DNA from: Isoetes taiwanensis
Taxonomy: Eukaryota > Streptophyta > Lycopodiopsida > Isoetales > Isoetaceae
Reading direction: 5' to 3'
Assembly (NCBI GenBank): GCA_021234155.1
Contig: JAJEKV010000026.1
Location: 17,136,316 to 17,200,315 of the forward strand
Length of the DNA stretch: 64,000 bases
In this document: positions 13,881-23,755 of the stretch, in pieces
How the letters are laid out: each line of letters begins with the position of its first letter
Position numbering within the stretch: position 1 is the stretch's first letter
The notes under the pieces: generated by a model
Databases searched by the model: none
Told to the model about the DNA's origin: nothing
What the model saw: the letters and a program-made list of their open reading frames with translations, nothing else
Translations under genes and position numbers: made by a program

Positions 13881-14109
13881 TACACCTGAAGGCAGTTGAA
13901 CATGCTATAGACGTAGTATAAGTGCCACCTTATTTTGCACTATCCTTATTGTTTTTTTTGGATCATTGGATCCAGGCATAGTTCCATGAATATGCCAAAT
14001 GAAGGGGCGTGAAATTTACATCAGCCCACATATAAGTTTGCGCACCCCATACGTCTAAATATGTATATACATACATGGTATACTTGAATCCATACACATG
14101 AGAAATGAA

Positions 14110-14205
14110 TATAATACCATTGTGCATTCACAAAACACAGATAAGAACAAATGAGAGTGAAGAACAGATAAGAAGAAATGAGAGTGAAGACGTGGCATTT
14201 ACTAA
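14110..14205. repeat. Short tandem duplication, about 28 bp
   Basis: GATAAGAACAAATGAGAGTG and GATAAGAAGAAATGAGAGTG lie side by side and differ by one base. Confidence 0.7.
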
Positions 14206-14639
14206 AAACATGGCATAGCTCAAACATAACTGCATTTTCATCAGAAGTTAGAGTCTTCTTCTGAACCTCCGCGGAAAAAAAATTGAGCTTCATACAGAGA
14301 AAATGAGGAAGTTTTGAAGCACATTTGAAAAAAATGGTCAGAATCATTAAACCCAAAGCAAAAGTGATCGCCCAAAAGATTATTGCAAAGAGATAGAGCT
14401 CCTAGAAAAAGCTCGAGTGAAAATGGCTATGGCGGCATGAGCCGATTCACACGAATCCAGAGGAGCACGACCCAACAGCTCAGAACCAAAACCCTTTGTC
14501 TGCATCTGCCCTGCTCTGATAAGGCAGGAACAAGCTGCCACAAAGGCAGAAGCCTGTAATTTCAGAATTTACTGAGCTTGGCAGGTGCCCTTCTCAGCTT
14601 AATTCCTAGTTGTTCCTATATAGCTGTTGTTTCCCCTGC

Positions 14640-15409
14640 CTCCCCAAGCGCCGCAAGAAGGTATACCAGGAGTACCTCTATCGCTGGAAGAGGTACAATG
14701 ACTGGCATTGCCAGCAGAACACCCGCTCGCCCACCTTTTGCTTCTTGACTACCTTCGGTGGCTTGGGCCACTTCGGGTAGGGTGGACAGGCATTGGGGTC
14801 GGATGGACCCCTAGCGTCGCCTTCGGGCTCATCTGACTGCCCGCTTCCTCCTCTTCGACTTCCTCCTCTTCAACTTCCTCGTGCCGCTCCTTCAACTCCT
14901 CGTGTGGGCGAGGTTCTTCAAATATGGACCGTCCCCCTTGGACGATCCCTCCGCGACCGCTTCCTCCGCCCTCTTTCTTCTTCCTCCCGCTCCCTCTTCT
15001 TTCGAGCGACCTTCTCTTCCGGCCACTCCATCACCTTCTCCTTCCCCTTCTTCTTGCTTGAAGAAGGGGCTGACTAATGCTGGGGCTGCTGCTGCTGCCG
15101 TTGCTGATCCTGCTGCTGCTGCTTCTGATCCTGCTGCTGCTCCTCCCGGTGCTCCTCCTGGTCCTCCTCCTGTCCAGGCAGAGTGCCGACGTGCATGGTC
15201 TCATATGTCTGCTGCGCCTCTACCGAAGAAGAGCTGCCCTGGGCCTCCTGTGATGCGTGGAAAGTTTCGTCCGTTGAGCTGGAGGATTCTTCGTTCTGCC
15301 CTGGTCGGAGGTGCTCGGGGATCTGCTTCCCATGGCCTCCAGTTGCTGCTGCCATCGAAGGGGTCCGCCTTGGGCTATACTTCCTCATGGTGCATTTGGT
15401 CCTTGCCAT
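14640..15409 (-). pseudogene. Gag-like ORF of an LTR retroelement (fragment)
   Basis: On the minus strand a frame opens at 15409 with MARTKCTMRKYSPRRTPSMA and runs 111 residues. It becomes very Gln/Glu-rich and stops at 15074. It lies about 560 bp downstream of the primer-binding site at 15965-15978, where gag would begin. Below it, at 14790-14640, the minus strand reads a basic, Pro-rich segment with a CWQC pair in another frame. No protease, reverse transcriptase or integrase follows. The GC-rich plus-strand frames at 14793-15486 are best explained as shadows of simple-sequence codons. The gag assignment rests on position and composition, not on a recognised domain. Confidence 0.4.
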
Positions 15410-15964
15410 TTCTTACGGTTAAAGAAACTGATTACGTTAAGCTGACCAAGAGAGAGAAGGATTTAGGCAAGGTTGGGGGGAAATGAGGTGGCAATAAGAT
15501 ATTTAAAAAAAAGGAAGATGCTCTAGGGAATATTCTCGTACCATTAATAGGTCTACTAATTAGCCCCCCTTATTAAATACTCTAATATATCTAATTATTA
15601 ATATATACTTAATACTGTATTATACTATAATTTCGAATTTTTCCTAATGGTTTGAAGTGTTAATTATGAATTTGCACCATTTTTCACCCAGGTCTCGGAT
15701 TGGCATGATTCTTCGACCCATTTTAGGTGAAACCTGATGCTGATGCATAATTTTCACTCCAATTTTACTAGAATGTTAATTTGACTCATTCTTTTTCCTC
15801 GTCTAACAACTTAGCCTATTCTTACAGACCCACTACCTAGGAGAAAAATTTTTCCCCTATTTTCGAGGTTCCATGGTGGAAATTTTTCATTTCACACTCT
15901 ATTAGGCCTGTTAGACTACTTTCAGGGACATGGTCAGTGCTAGTTCCTGGTCAACCAAGAACAT
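15410..15964 (-). other. Untranslated leader of the LTR retroelement
   Basis: AT-rich sequence without a frame lies between the proximal primer-binding site and the gag-like ORF. That is where a retroelement leader is expected. Nothing else is seen. Confidence 0.35.
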
Positions 15965-15978
15965 CGCTTTGATACCAT
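15965..15978 (-). other. Primer-binding site (initiator-Met tRNA type)
   Basis: The minus strand reads ATGGTATCAAAGCG directly after an LTR end in GTGTCACA. Plant copia/gypsy elements commonly use TGGTATCAGAGC, complementary to tRNA-iMet; this site differs by one base. Confidence 0.7.
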
Positions 15979-16640
15979 TGTGACACTCCCTACTAAATAT
16001 ACGGTGCCCGGCCGTACACTCCGTAGGAAATCCCCCATCCGGTCCTTCAACCGCATGGGCCCTCCGTCTATCCCTCACTCTGGGATGACCTTAGTGCGGG
16101 AAGGGGACACGAAGGTGTCTTGCGCGCCCTTCCCCTATGGGCTCCTATCACAGCGGAAGCATAAACAACATCAGAACTAGCAATACAACACATCATACTA
16201 CCTCGAAGGGTAGCTCATCCACGTATCCGTAACTACAAAAAAGATAAACATATGCCATAAAACATGAGAGCTCCTACCCATGGCTCCGACTCATAAGGAG
16301 GATGACTGACTGGCTAGGCCTCAAGATAGAGCAGACCGAGTCATAACAATGGCGGGGCTAGCTATAGACAATGGCTAGGGTTGACCACTCCATCCGCCCC
16401 TCTTGTGCATACTTTGCAGAATGAGCTAGATCGGGCTCTGACATGACTCTAGCCTTCCGGATATGCAATCCCATGGTATCATCCATTGGGACTACTCCAG
16501 GTTGCATCTCCCCGGTCCGTCGAGGCAGGAAGGGTTGCATCTCCCCTTCCCGGGGTCTAGAGGTTCCACGGGCAGCCAGAGAATCGTGGCGACACACGAT
16601 TCGTACACGACTTAACCCCACAAAACAGGTGCCAAGATCA
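15979..16640 (-). repeat. Partial LTR (3' portion), related to the full LTR beside it
   Basis: On the minus strand the segment ends ...GGGAGTGTCACA next to a primer-binding site, exactly as the adjacent full LTR does. It shares diverged blocks with that LTR, including the 'CCACTCCATCCGCCCCTC' region with GCATACTTTGCAGA after it, and the 'CGAGGCAGGA...GGTTGCATCTCC' block. It is cut off at the other LTR's primer-binding site (16641). This could come from unequal recombination or insertion of one element into another. Confidence 0.65.
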
Positions 16641-16654
16641 TGCTGTGATACCAC
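16641..16654 (-). other. Primer-binding site (initiator-Met tRNA type)
   Basis: The minus strand reads GTGGTATCACAGCA immediately after the LTR terminus GGCGTCACA. It matches the tRNA-iMet-complementary TGGTATCAGAGC with one mismatch. Confidence 0.7.
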
Positions 16655-18120
16655 TGTGACGCCCCCTACTTCCTCTACGATGCTCCCATCGTATTAGAAG
16701 GCGGAGTTCATCCCCCTGGCAGCCAAACTGGCAGGGGCCATCCACCTGGCGCCGCCCCGTCTTCCTTCGGGCTCGACCTAGCTGTGGAAGCACGAATAAA
16801 CATGAGCACATAACATCAATATATCGAGGGGTGATCACGTCATAATATAACGTATACAACAACATCAATAACATCAACATAGGGGGAATCCTACCCAAGG
16901 CTCAGACTCATGGGGGAACGACTGACGGCTTGGGTCTCCAGAAGTCAATGCATCAGACTGAATTCATGGCAATTGGATTGGGCTGGCATAAGAACATGGC
17001 TGTTGGGTAGTCCACTCCATCCGCCCCTCCCGTGCACACTTTGCAGAGTAGGTTGAAAAGTATTGGGACCGGACCGTAGCCTGCCGGGTGCATAGCCAAG
17101 AGGGCTACTACTGGGTTGCATCTTCCCAGTCCCGATGAGGCAGGAGGAGAGTCACCTCCCCTCTAGAGGCATGCATGCCCATCACAGGCGGCTAGAGGGC
17201 CACTGCCCGTATTCGACTTGAACCTCATTGAAGGTGACACATTACCCAAGAGGTGTCGAGCTCATGCCTTGCCCACACGCAGTGGCAAACCATTAAGCCT
17301 AGCCCACTAAGATCCCTGGTAGGCTTTACACACCAGATGGATCAATCTGTAATAGAACAAGTCCTCCTTATTCCACCGGTCTAGCCCCGCCACCCACAAC
17401 CAGGCGGGCTCTTGTGCACAGACCGCATTAATTGGGAATTAATGAGGTTATCTAGATTTATCAACTATTGAGGCTTTCAGGGTCTCTACCCCCCTTCCCA
17501 ATACACAGAAGAGTATCTATCAAAGAGCATCATCATCATCAAGACTGAAATATAAAATAACATCTAATCTATCTACCTAAACATCCATAGTTAGGTTCCT
17601 TTGTTAGGGCTTATGATCTCAGAATCTATAAGGCCTCTAAGGCTGAACTAACATGCTAAACCAACTCATTGCCGGGCTAAAAGGTGGCTTTGCACAACAA
17701 ACTAACCATTTACCTGATCCCTGACTTGCTCCAGCTCCTCGGAATGCGTCCATGGCTTCGATCTTGCTGAAGACTACCGCTGCAAAACTGGCTCAACGAC
17801 GCTTGGCAATGCGAACTAGGGTCTTGGCTTGGCCGGAATGGCTCAGGGAAACCCTAATTTTGAAAGAAGAAAGGTTTAGGGTTTAAGGAAAAACCCTTAT
17901 ATGGGAACTTTTAGGGTTAGGTTGAGAATTGGCCAAATGGGGTTTTGCCACTTGGCACGGGGTTTATAATTGTATATGTTTATTAAACATGCACAACATA
18001 CGAGTTTGCCCCCTAGGTGCAACCCTTTACGTCCTTCCAGTACTTGTCATGCTGACATGTATGTGTGACGTGGCAGTATAATATACGTATTCGGATCGTA
18101 TGTTATACTGGAACGTCACA
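16655..18120 (-). repeat. Full-length LTR, 1466 bp
   Basis: The segment starts TGTGACG on the plus strand and ends CGTCACA, giving the TG...CA ends and short inverted terminus of an LTR. A primer-binding site abuts it at 16641-16654, which fixes the element's orientation as minus. The inside holds no gene; the minus-strand frames at 16358-16898 are LTR sequence. No second full LTR is visible, so it is either the 5' LTR of a truncated element or part of a recombined array. Confidence 0.75.
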
Positions 18121-19310
18121 GCTTCAAAATTGAAGGTAATATTGGCAGAGCATGTTCAACATGTCAAATTCACAACCTGCATATAACTTACATTTTTAAG
18201 ATCTTATTCAACGTGTCAAATTCACAACCTGCATATAACTTACATTTTTAAGTTACAACCAAAGTTCTTTTCATTAAAAAGAAGTAAATACATTCAGTCC
18301 TAGAGCATTCCCATTGAACACACATTGCATCAGAAGTTGTGATTACAGCGGTAGTGTATAGCAAATTTGGATCATAAATCATAAGTTTTTCATCACAACA
18401 CTTCCTCGTGAACTTGCAATTCTTAAACAAAACACTTAGAGAGAAATCACAGAAAGTAGTACTGATATACATACAACAACTCATTCAAAAGGGCCAACAA
18501 GCTGCTTGTTTTAGAACAAAACCGTCCTTTCCAGTTACCAAAAGCTCTAAAGGACACATTCTAGCATAGAAGCTCAAACCTTTTTACCTTTGATCAACTG
18601 CTTGAACCGATGCTGAAAGAAGTAACATCAAATTAAAAAGAGCCTGATTCCATGATAAAAATCTTGGAAGCTGAAGATGGAACAGTCGGTGGTATACCCC
18701 CCTCCCAAATGCTCTTCTTGCAAGAATATTGTGTGGTATACCCTCCTCCTGAATGCTATTCCTGCGAGTTTAGAATGGTATGAACATTTAATGTATGCTC
18801 GCCAAAGTTGAATTAAAGTTTTGAAGCCTTGTAGTCAAAGATAACATTGTAAGCAATATTTCCTATTAGAATGACTGGATGAACCTTGAAACGTTGGTGC
18901 TAAAGCTTGGGGCTTAACCTTCACCATAACATACTACAACTATTGAGCTTGTTAATCTAATGTGTTGGTTCTATTCAATTCTATTCGAGAGTAGATTCAA
19001 AATTTAATGCCACACTTCTACTTAATGGATATTAAAGGGAACTATAAGTCACCATATTGAGGTAATTGAATTAATGAGGATTCCCTTCTCGAACTGGACC
19101 TTTTTTGACAGATGATAAGTCTAGGGCTTGCCTATCTATAGAGGAGTCACAAAGAAAGAGATCAGTAGCTTTTTTCTGCACTTCCGACAGTGCAAGTGCT
19201 ACTTGCTGCTCACAGTCTGTGACATCCTGTAATTAACAATATTTTTAGCATATTAAATATATCAAACAAAATTATCTAATGCCTTGTGGCACTCTTGGAG
19301 CTCTCCTTGA
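18121..19310. other. Intergenic, short tandem repeat at 18162-18250
   Basis: The phrase GTCAAATTCACAACCTGCAT followed by ATAACTTACATTTTTAAG occurs at 18162 and 18214, a 52-bp tandem duplication. The rest is AT-rich with no recognised gene. The part near 19200-19310 is probably 3' flank of the FKBP42-like remnant. Confidence 0.5.
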
Positions 19311-20010
19311 CTATTTTGTTGGAGGTGGATCAAACAATCCTTTGTAGAGTTCTTTTTGCTTTTCATATAGCTGTTTATCTTGTTGAGCCATAACATGCAA
19401 TTCATGAATTAATGCCTTATCATCAGGTGCCAGTTGCTTTACTTTTTTAAAATCATTTCTTGCTTCATCTATTCTGCCAAGAGCAGCTTGTGCCTTACCA
19501 CATCGATAGAGAGCTTTAACATTATCTGGTTTCTCTGATACCGCCTGCAAGAAGGTACTGTAATCTATCATAATCCACAAAGGCATTACCCTTATCAAGC
19601 TAAAAATGTTTCATTCAACTTATAATTTACCATGTTGCATTGTCCAATTTCTTCCTCATATTTTTCAAGCTTCAGATAGCAAGGCCGCCATGTTCAAATG
19701 ACATGGTAACTTCACAGCATTCGCCATGTCCTTATACTTTCCAAATAACTGAACATAAAGTCATCTTCCATGTAGGCTAGCGCCTGCAAAAAATAAGCAT
19801 AATTTTGAGACTTGCAGATAAAAAACTAGAGGTCAGTAGCCCTGGACCCTTAAAAAGCAATGAAGAGTTGTGCTCATAACGAAGCTATCATGTGCAAAAC
19901 ACCATATTGCAATATAGATATAGAATAACTATCAGGAATCCCTGAAAATTACCAAATCATATTGTTGCATGGCTTCTTCAATACTTTTTGAATTAAAAGC
20001 TTCATTTCCA
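19311..20010 (-). pseudogene. FKBP42 / TWISTED DWARF1-like immunophilin, TPR and C-terminal fragment
   Basis: FKBP42 (TWD1) is a membrane-anchored immunophilin that partners HSP90 and ABCB auxin transporters. Three minus-strand blocks match its TPR region in order: about 20010-19955 (VDGNEAFNSKSIEEAMQQYD), 19783-19632 (AYMEDDFMF ... CHLNMAALL ... LEKYEEEIGQCNM) and 19544-19311 (VKALYRCGKAQAALGRIDEA, then KELYKGLF). The last two blocks have acceptor CAGs, and the middle one ends at GTAAAT. The middle exon needs at least two frame changes to read the family sequence, so I call a pseudogene. The FKBP peptidyl-prolyl isomerase domain is not found upstream, and the C-terminal membrane anchor of TWD1 is absent: the frame ends soon after KGLFDPPPTK. 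Confidence 0.75.
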
Positions 20011-20611
20011 TCAACCCTTGGCAATGCACCTAGTCTGTAAAGCAATGAGCTTTACAGATTCTTTATGCCCTAGAGTTGCGTTTATGCTTGTCAAGATCTG
20101 CTTGAAGTTGTTGATCTGTTGAGACATGGATATTCTTGCCAGCTGCATCAACGAAAGGCATGGTCGAAACTTCAAGATCTGCCCCTTACAAACGGGCACA
20201 TCTATGGCGCCTCAGATCTTCAGGAGGAATGCCTAACGTATGATACAGGCATCCTCCTTCCCGCCTATCTTCCTTTTCTCGACCACCTACGGCAAAATGG
20301 TGGTCGAGACGTATTTCTCTTCGACCGTATATGGACGCCTAATTTCAAAAATAACCCCTAAAACCATCATTCATTTAAATTGGATTTATGTTTGTTCCAA
20401 AAGCACGCCACTTTTGCATACCCTTTTCTCAATATAGTGTTTTGTTGTGTGGCATGCTGTATTGCAAATTTTTGCATTGTAGTAGTGGGTGGTTTAACAT
20501 TTTCTTGTTTTAGTGAGAAGAATGTGGTGTTTCAATAGCATTTGTAGATAACAACACATCAATATACAGAGAACACTTTTTACATTGTATTCACTTGATA
20601 TGAAGATTACA
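20011..20611. other. Unassigned spacer
   Basis: The sequence between the FKBP42-like remnant and the FCP1-like ORF shows no recognised gene or repeat. It includes 3' flank of the minus-strand gene that ends at 20612. Confidence 0.4.
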
Positions 20612-21735
20612 TCATGGAGGGACTAGTCCTTTCTTTGTCAAATAACTCTCAAGATAGGGATCCATCTCCTTAGTCCAATCTAGTTCTGGATGCGTTTTGA
20701 CAACATCTGATATTGTTTTACCAGAAGCCAAGCCACTCATGATGGACATGAATAGTGCTAGAAACTCATCTGTTGAGTAATCTTGTGGAGTATAAGTTGG
20801 TGGATTTAGAGCCTGACCTTGATTATAAAAGCACTTAAGAGCATCATCATCTACTATTATGATGTCCTCTTTCTTTTGAATGCCAAGCTGATCCATCATA
20901 GTACCAAGATGTTTCACGAAGACCGGTTTGCCATCCGGATCTCTTGGATGTGGAAACTTTATACACTTACTTTGGTCCCAAATCGTCACAAAGTCTCGAT
21001 TCATGCCTGGTAACACCCTAAGTACTTCATCAACATTTCTGCGTTCCATTGAGGACCAGATGTCAACTTGAAACAATCTGAACGCCTCATTCATCATATC
21101 TTCTAAGTGTGGACGAGGATAGATCCACTTAGTATTCGATTCTAGAGGGACTTGCTCGAAGTCATCACTGTTAATAAGCTTCTTAGGAAACGTTTTACAC
21201 AGGACATCATTCAGATCGAAGACAATGATTTCGTCACAAGCAGGTGGAGCCCTGAACCATGGAAAACAAAGAGTTAGCCATGCAAAAGTGTTCTGCAATA
21301 CACGCCAAGTGCATTTTATCCTTCATAAATAAGCTACATATCGCGCATGGCGTGAATTACCTTTCATCGTCGCCGTCATCCGCAGCAGTCGTAGCGTCTA
21401 CTTCACTCCCCGGATGCTTACTGTCAGAAGTATGAACGCCACCGTTAAGTTCGGACACATTCTCTTCTATGAAAGCTACCACAGGGGTTTGATTCCTAAC
21501 CTCAGTGGTTGCATCTGAGCTTGCATGACCATCCTGGCTGCTATCAGCAACTGCCGCAGTCGTACCCCCAAGCTGGATATTACCAGTTGGAATGTTATCA
21601 AGCATGGACGCCAAATTTTTCTCCATGGTCTCACGTTCCCGCTCTAGCATTTCGGCCTTCTCCTCGGGGGTTGCATTGCTTTTTGAACATTCTGGAGTTG
21701 CACTCGTAGGCTTTTATGAACTAGTATTCTACTTC
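20612..21735 (-). CDS. FCP1/NIF (HAD) phosphatase-like domain with acidic N-terminal linker; 3' end of a larger damaged gene
   Basis: FCP1/SCP-type proteins are HAD phosphatases. Two exons join in phase across a GT-AG intron (about 21249-21358): a Ser/Thr/Asp/Glu-rich linker (NATPEEKAEMLERERETMEK onward) and a domain opening CDEIIVFDLNDVLCKTFPKK. Family landmarks follow in order: YPRPHLEDMMNEA, VDIWSSMERRNVDEVL, KHLGTMMDQLGI, IIIVDDDALKCFYNQGQALN and a helical end. The usual DxDx nucleophile motif is DLND, with Asn for the second Asp; some plant NIF-like proteins also carry DLNG-type motifs, so activity is uncertain. Upstream, the same frame continues through two stops (about 21718-21732) into the methyltransferase-like part. 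It was probably once one polypeptide, or is now a separate gene starting in the linker. Confidence 0.7.
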
Positions 21736-23300
21736 TGCCCTTTGTAAGGTACCAAAGCCAACGGGTTTTTATCTTTGACAGGACCCCAATCAGCCGTGGC
21801 TAGTACCTTTTCGAAAGACACTTCAAGAAAATCCCTGGACTGGTCATCGTTGACGAAACTTAAACATCTTCTTGATGTCTTCAGGGCCTCTCTACCACAC
21901 AGCAAGTGGTATCAAGTGGTGCAAATGCCTCAACAAGATAGCTTGCCAGATTGATTGCAAACCCATGTTTATTCAAGGGTCCCTTTTCTTTTGTCAGCAA
22001 TTCCAGAGTGATGTCTTTCCGGTAGAGGTTAGGAACATCAAATTCCTCGCCTTCATTTGCTTCATCCTCATCATCTGCTTTGTAGAAGATATTTTTCAAG
22101 TTGGGTTCATCCAAAAGAAAACACTGCCATGTTATCCGATGCCCCTTTGCTCTTATCTACCCCATAGTCGTCATCTGGCACAAGGGATATCATTACGAAG
22201 ATTATACAAGCGCTTTTATACTGCATTCTCAAATCAGTATCCTTTGTCTCAAAGAGAAGAGAGCCCAACGACCTTTAGGCATTCCAAGTCGTATGAAGCC
22301 ACCAAAGCATGCATATGAGGCTCTTCTGGGGGGCATATGATGACAATAGTAAAGAGCTTCTGAGTTGTTAAGCCTATGCAGCTACTAAAAAACTGCCAGT
22401 ACTCTGTTGAGTCATCTCCTTCTCTCCTTTTGCAATCCCGCGCTATCCAATACAAACAGAGAAATATTACGAGGGCCTATTGTTGTATCGGGTAGGAGAC
22501 CTTTATAGCCGCGAGAGACCAGGTATTGGAGTGCGGGTAAGTCACCACCAACATCTTCGGGATCGACAACCTTTCTTCTCATTTCAGCCATCACCTTATC
22601 GGATAGCTTTATTGATTGTCTTTGTTGGTTCTTTGATTTCTGTTTTTGCAGAAATTCCTTCACCAAAAGACGTATTTCTTGATGTCATCAGCCAGACACG
22701 CCATACTTGTCTAGCGGGCCGACTTCGCACAATGTTACATCACCGGATAGCTTCAAGTTCTTCACCAACCGCTACCTTTCATAACTTGCATGTTCTTTAT
22801 ATGAGTGCAACAATCAATGAAGGACATTTTGTCCTTAACTGAAGAAGCCTTCTTGTACAGAACTTCTTTGTTTATGCATTGATTTAACAACCAAATGATT
22901 TCATCATCTTGAAGGCCATGTACTTTCCTCATCTCGGTAGTCTTGAGATCAAATATTGAAGTATCTTGAGGAGGCACTCGTCCCATTGGGTCCGTAGTCG
23001 CTTACGAGCATAAGCATCCCGTAACTTCGTTCCACTTCACCCAGACTTCGTCCTTAGCGAAGACGATCTTGTAGGCATCTGTAGGACCTCTGGAAGCTGC
23101 TTCAGACGTCTCGCCTGCTTCCTCCCCAGTTTTTTTTCCTGTTTTTTTGGCTCTTGGTTTCCTATCTTGGATGATAGTCTGAGCCAAGGTCTTTTCCAAT
23201 GCCTTAAACTCCTCAGACTTCGTTCCTCCCTGTTTTGTTTGCAGGGGTCTTCCATATTCTATCCATTGCTGGGTTGTTTCACGTAAGGGCTGCACGTGTA
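21736..23300 (-). pseudogene. Beta-class DNA N4/N6-methyltransferase-like region, frame-disrupted
   Basis: Minus-strand frames read in sequence: a basic linker (RKPRAKKTGKKTGEEAGE) after acceptor GTGCAG near 23289; ILADMLSLH lies before that site and is probably intronic. Next come TTEMRKVHGLQDDEIIWLLN (about 22935), VKEFLQKQKSKNQQRQSIK (22665 on), YWQFFSSCIG then LFTIVIICPPEEPHMHALVA (about 22390-22310), DEPNLKNIFYKADDEDE, and NKHGFAINLASYLVEAFAPL followed closely by EALKTSRRCLSFVNDDQ. The last pair has the layout of the C-terminal half of beta-class methyltransferases (helix, 'F-P-G' SAM-binding strand, then the GRR-IGIE segment). The expected SAM glycine motif is not intact, and the catalytic PP is CPPE rather than (D/S/N)PP(Y/F/W). 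At least three frame changes and two in-frame stops are present. The family call is inference from layout. Confidence 0.4.
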
Positions 23301-23755
23301 AGGAAAGCATGTCAGCCAATATGAGCAGGGCATACAAAAATTAACCGCTTTTTAGATCAAGCAAAAAGGATAATCAGGAAACGTCAAAGGCAGCCGTGCC
23401 AATTCACGCCTGGCGTGAATTCATGCTGCCAATTCGCGTGTGGCGTGAATTCATGCTGACAATTCGCGGACGAATACACGCCAGGCGCGAATTGGCAGCA
23501 TGAATACACGCCAGGGCGCGAATTCGCGCCTGGCGTGTATTCGTCCGTGAATTGGCAGCATGAATACACGCCACGCGCGAATTGACAACGTACTGCATTC
23601 GCGCCTGGCGTGTATTCATCCGCATTCGTTGTCAATTCGCGCCTGGCGTGTATTCATGCTGCCAATTCGCGGACGAATACACACCAGGCGCGAATTGGTA
23701 GCATGAATACACGCCACGCGCGAATTGGCACGCCTTGACACACGCTGGACCTAGT
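23301..23755. repeat. Cluster of CGCCAGGCG / CGCCTGGCG palindromic repeats inside the minus-strand gene
   Basis: Between about 23397 and 23740 the motif AATTCGCGCCTGGCGTGTAT, its reverse complement and close variants occur roughly ten times in both orientations, separated by CATGCTGCCAATTCG or GTCCG-type spacers. Neighbouring units are inverted relative to one another, so the tract can form many nested hairpins. It lies between the ParB-like and methyltransferase-like coding blocks and is probably intronic. The same core recurs in the hairpin at 27082-27304. Confidence 0.85.

Larger units (their letters stand above)
10793..14450. other. Intergenic region with small tandem repeats, no gene seen
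   Basis: No reading frame here matches a family or shows convincing splice structure. The first few hundred bases should include the SEC24 3' UTR. Around 11037-11125 the phrase GGTGTTAGGTGAGCTAAAG occurs in two near copies. Short tandem repeats at 11990-12125, 13741-13880 and 14110-14205 are noted separately. The rest is AT-rich without recognised features. Confidence 0.5.

Noticed and set aside
15350-15409. Histone H3-like start (MARTK...) of the minus-strand ORF
   Set aside because: Only the first five residues agree; the rest is low-complexity and follows a retroelement leader.
14793-15486. Plus-strand frames of 94-201 residues, Pro/Ser/Ala-rich
   Set aside because: They overlie CTG/CTC-type codon repeats that read as Gln/Glu-rich gag-like sequence on the minus strand; no family match or splice signals.
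23397-23740. CRISPR array
   Set aside because: Repeats are palindromic and alternate in orientation, spacers are repeated rather than unique, and the host is a plant.
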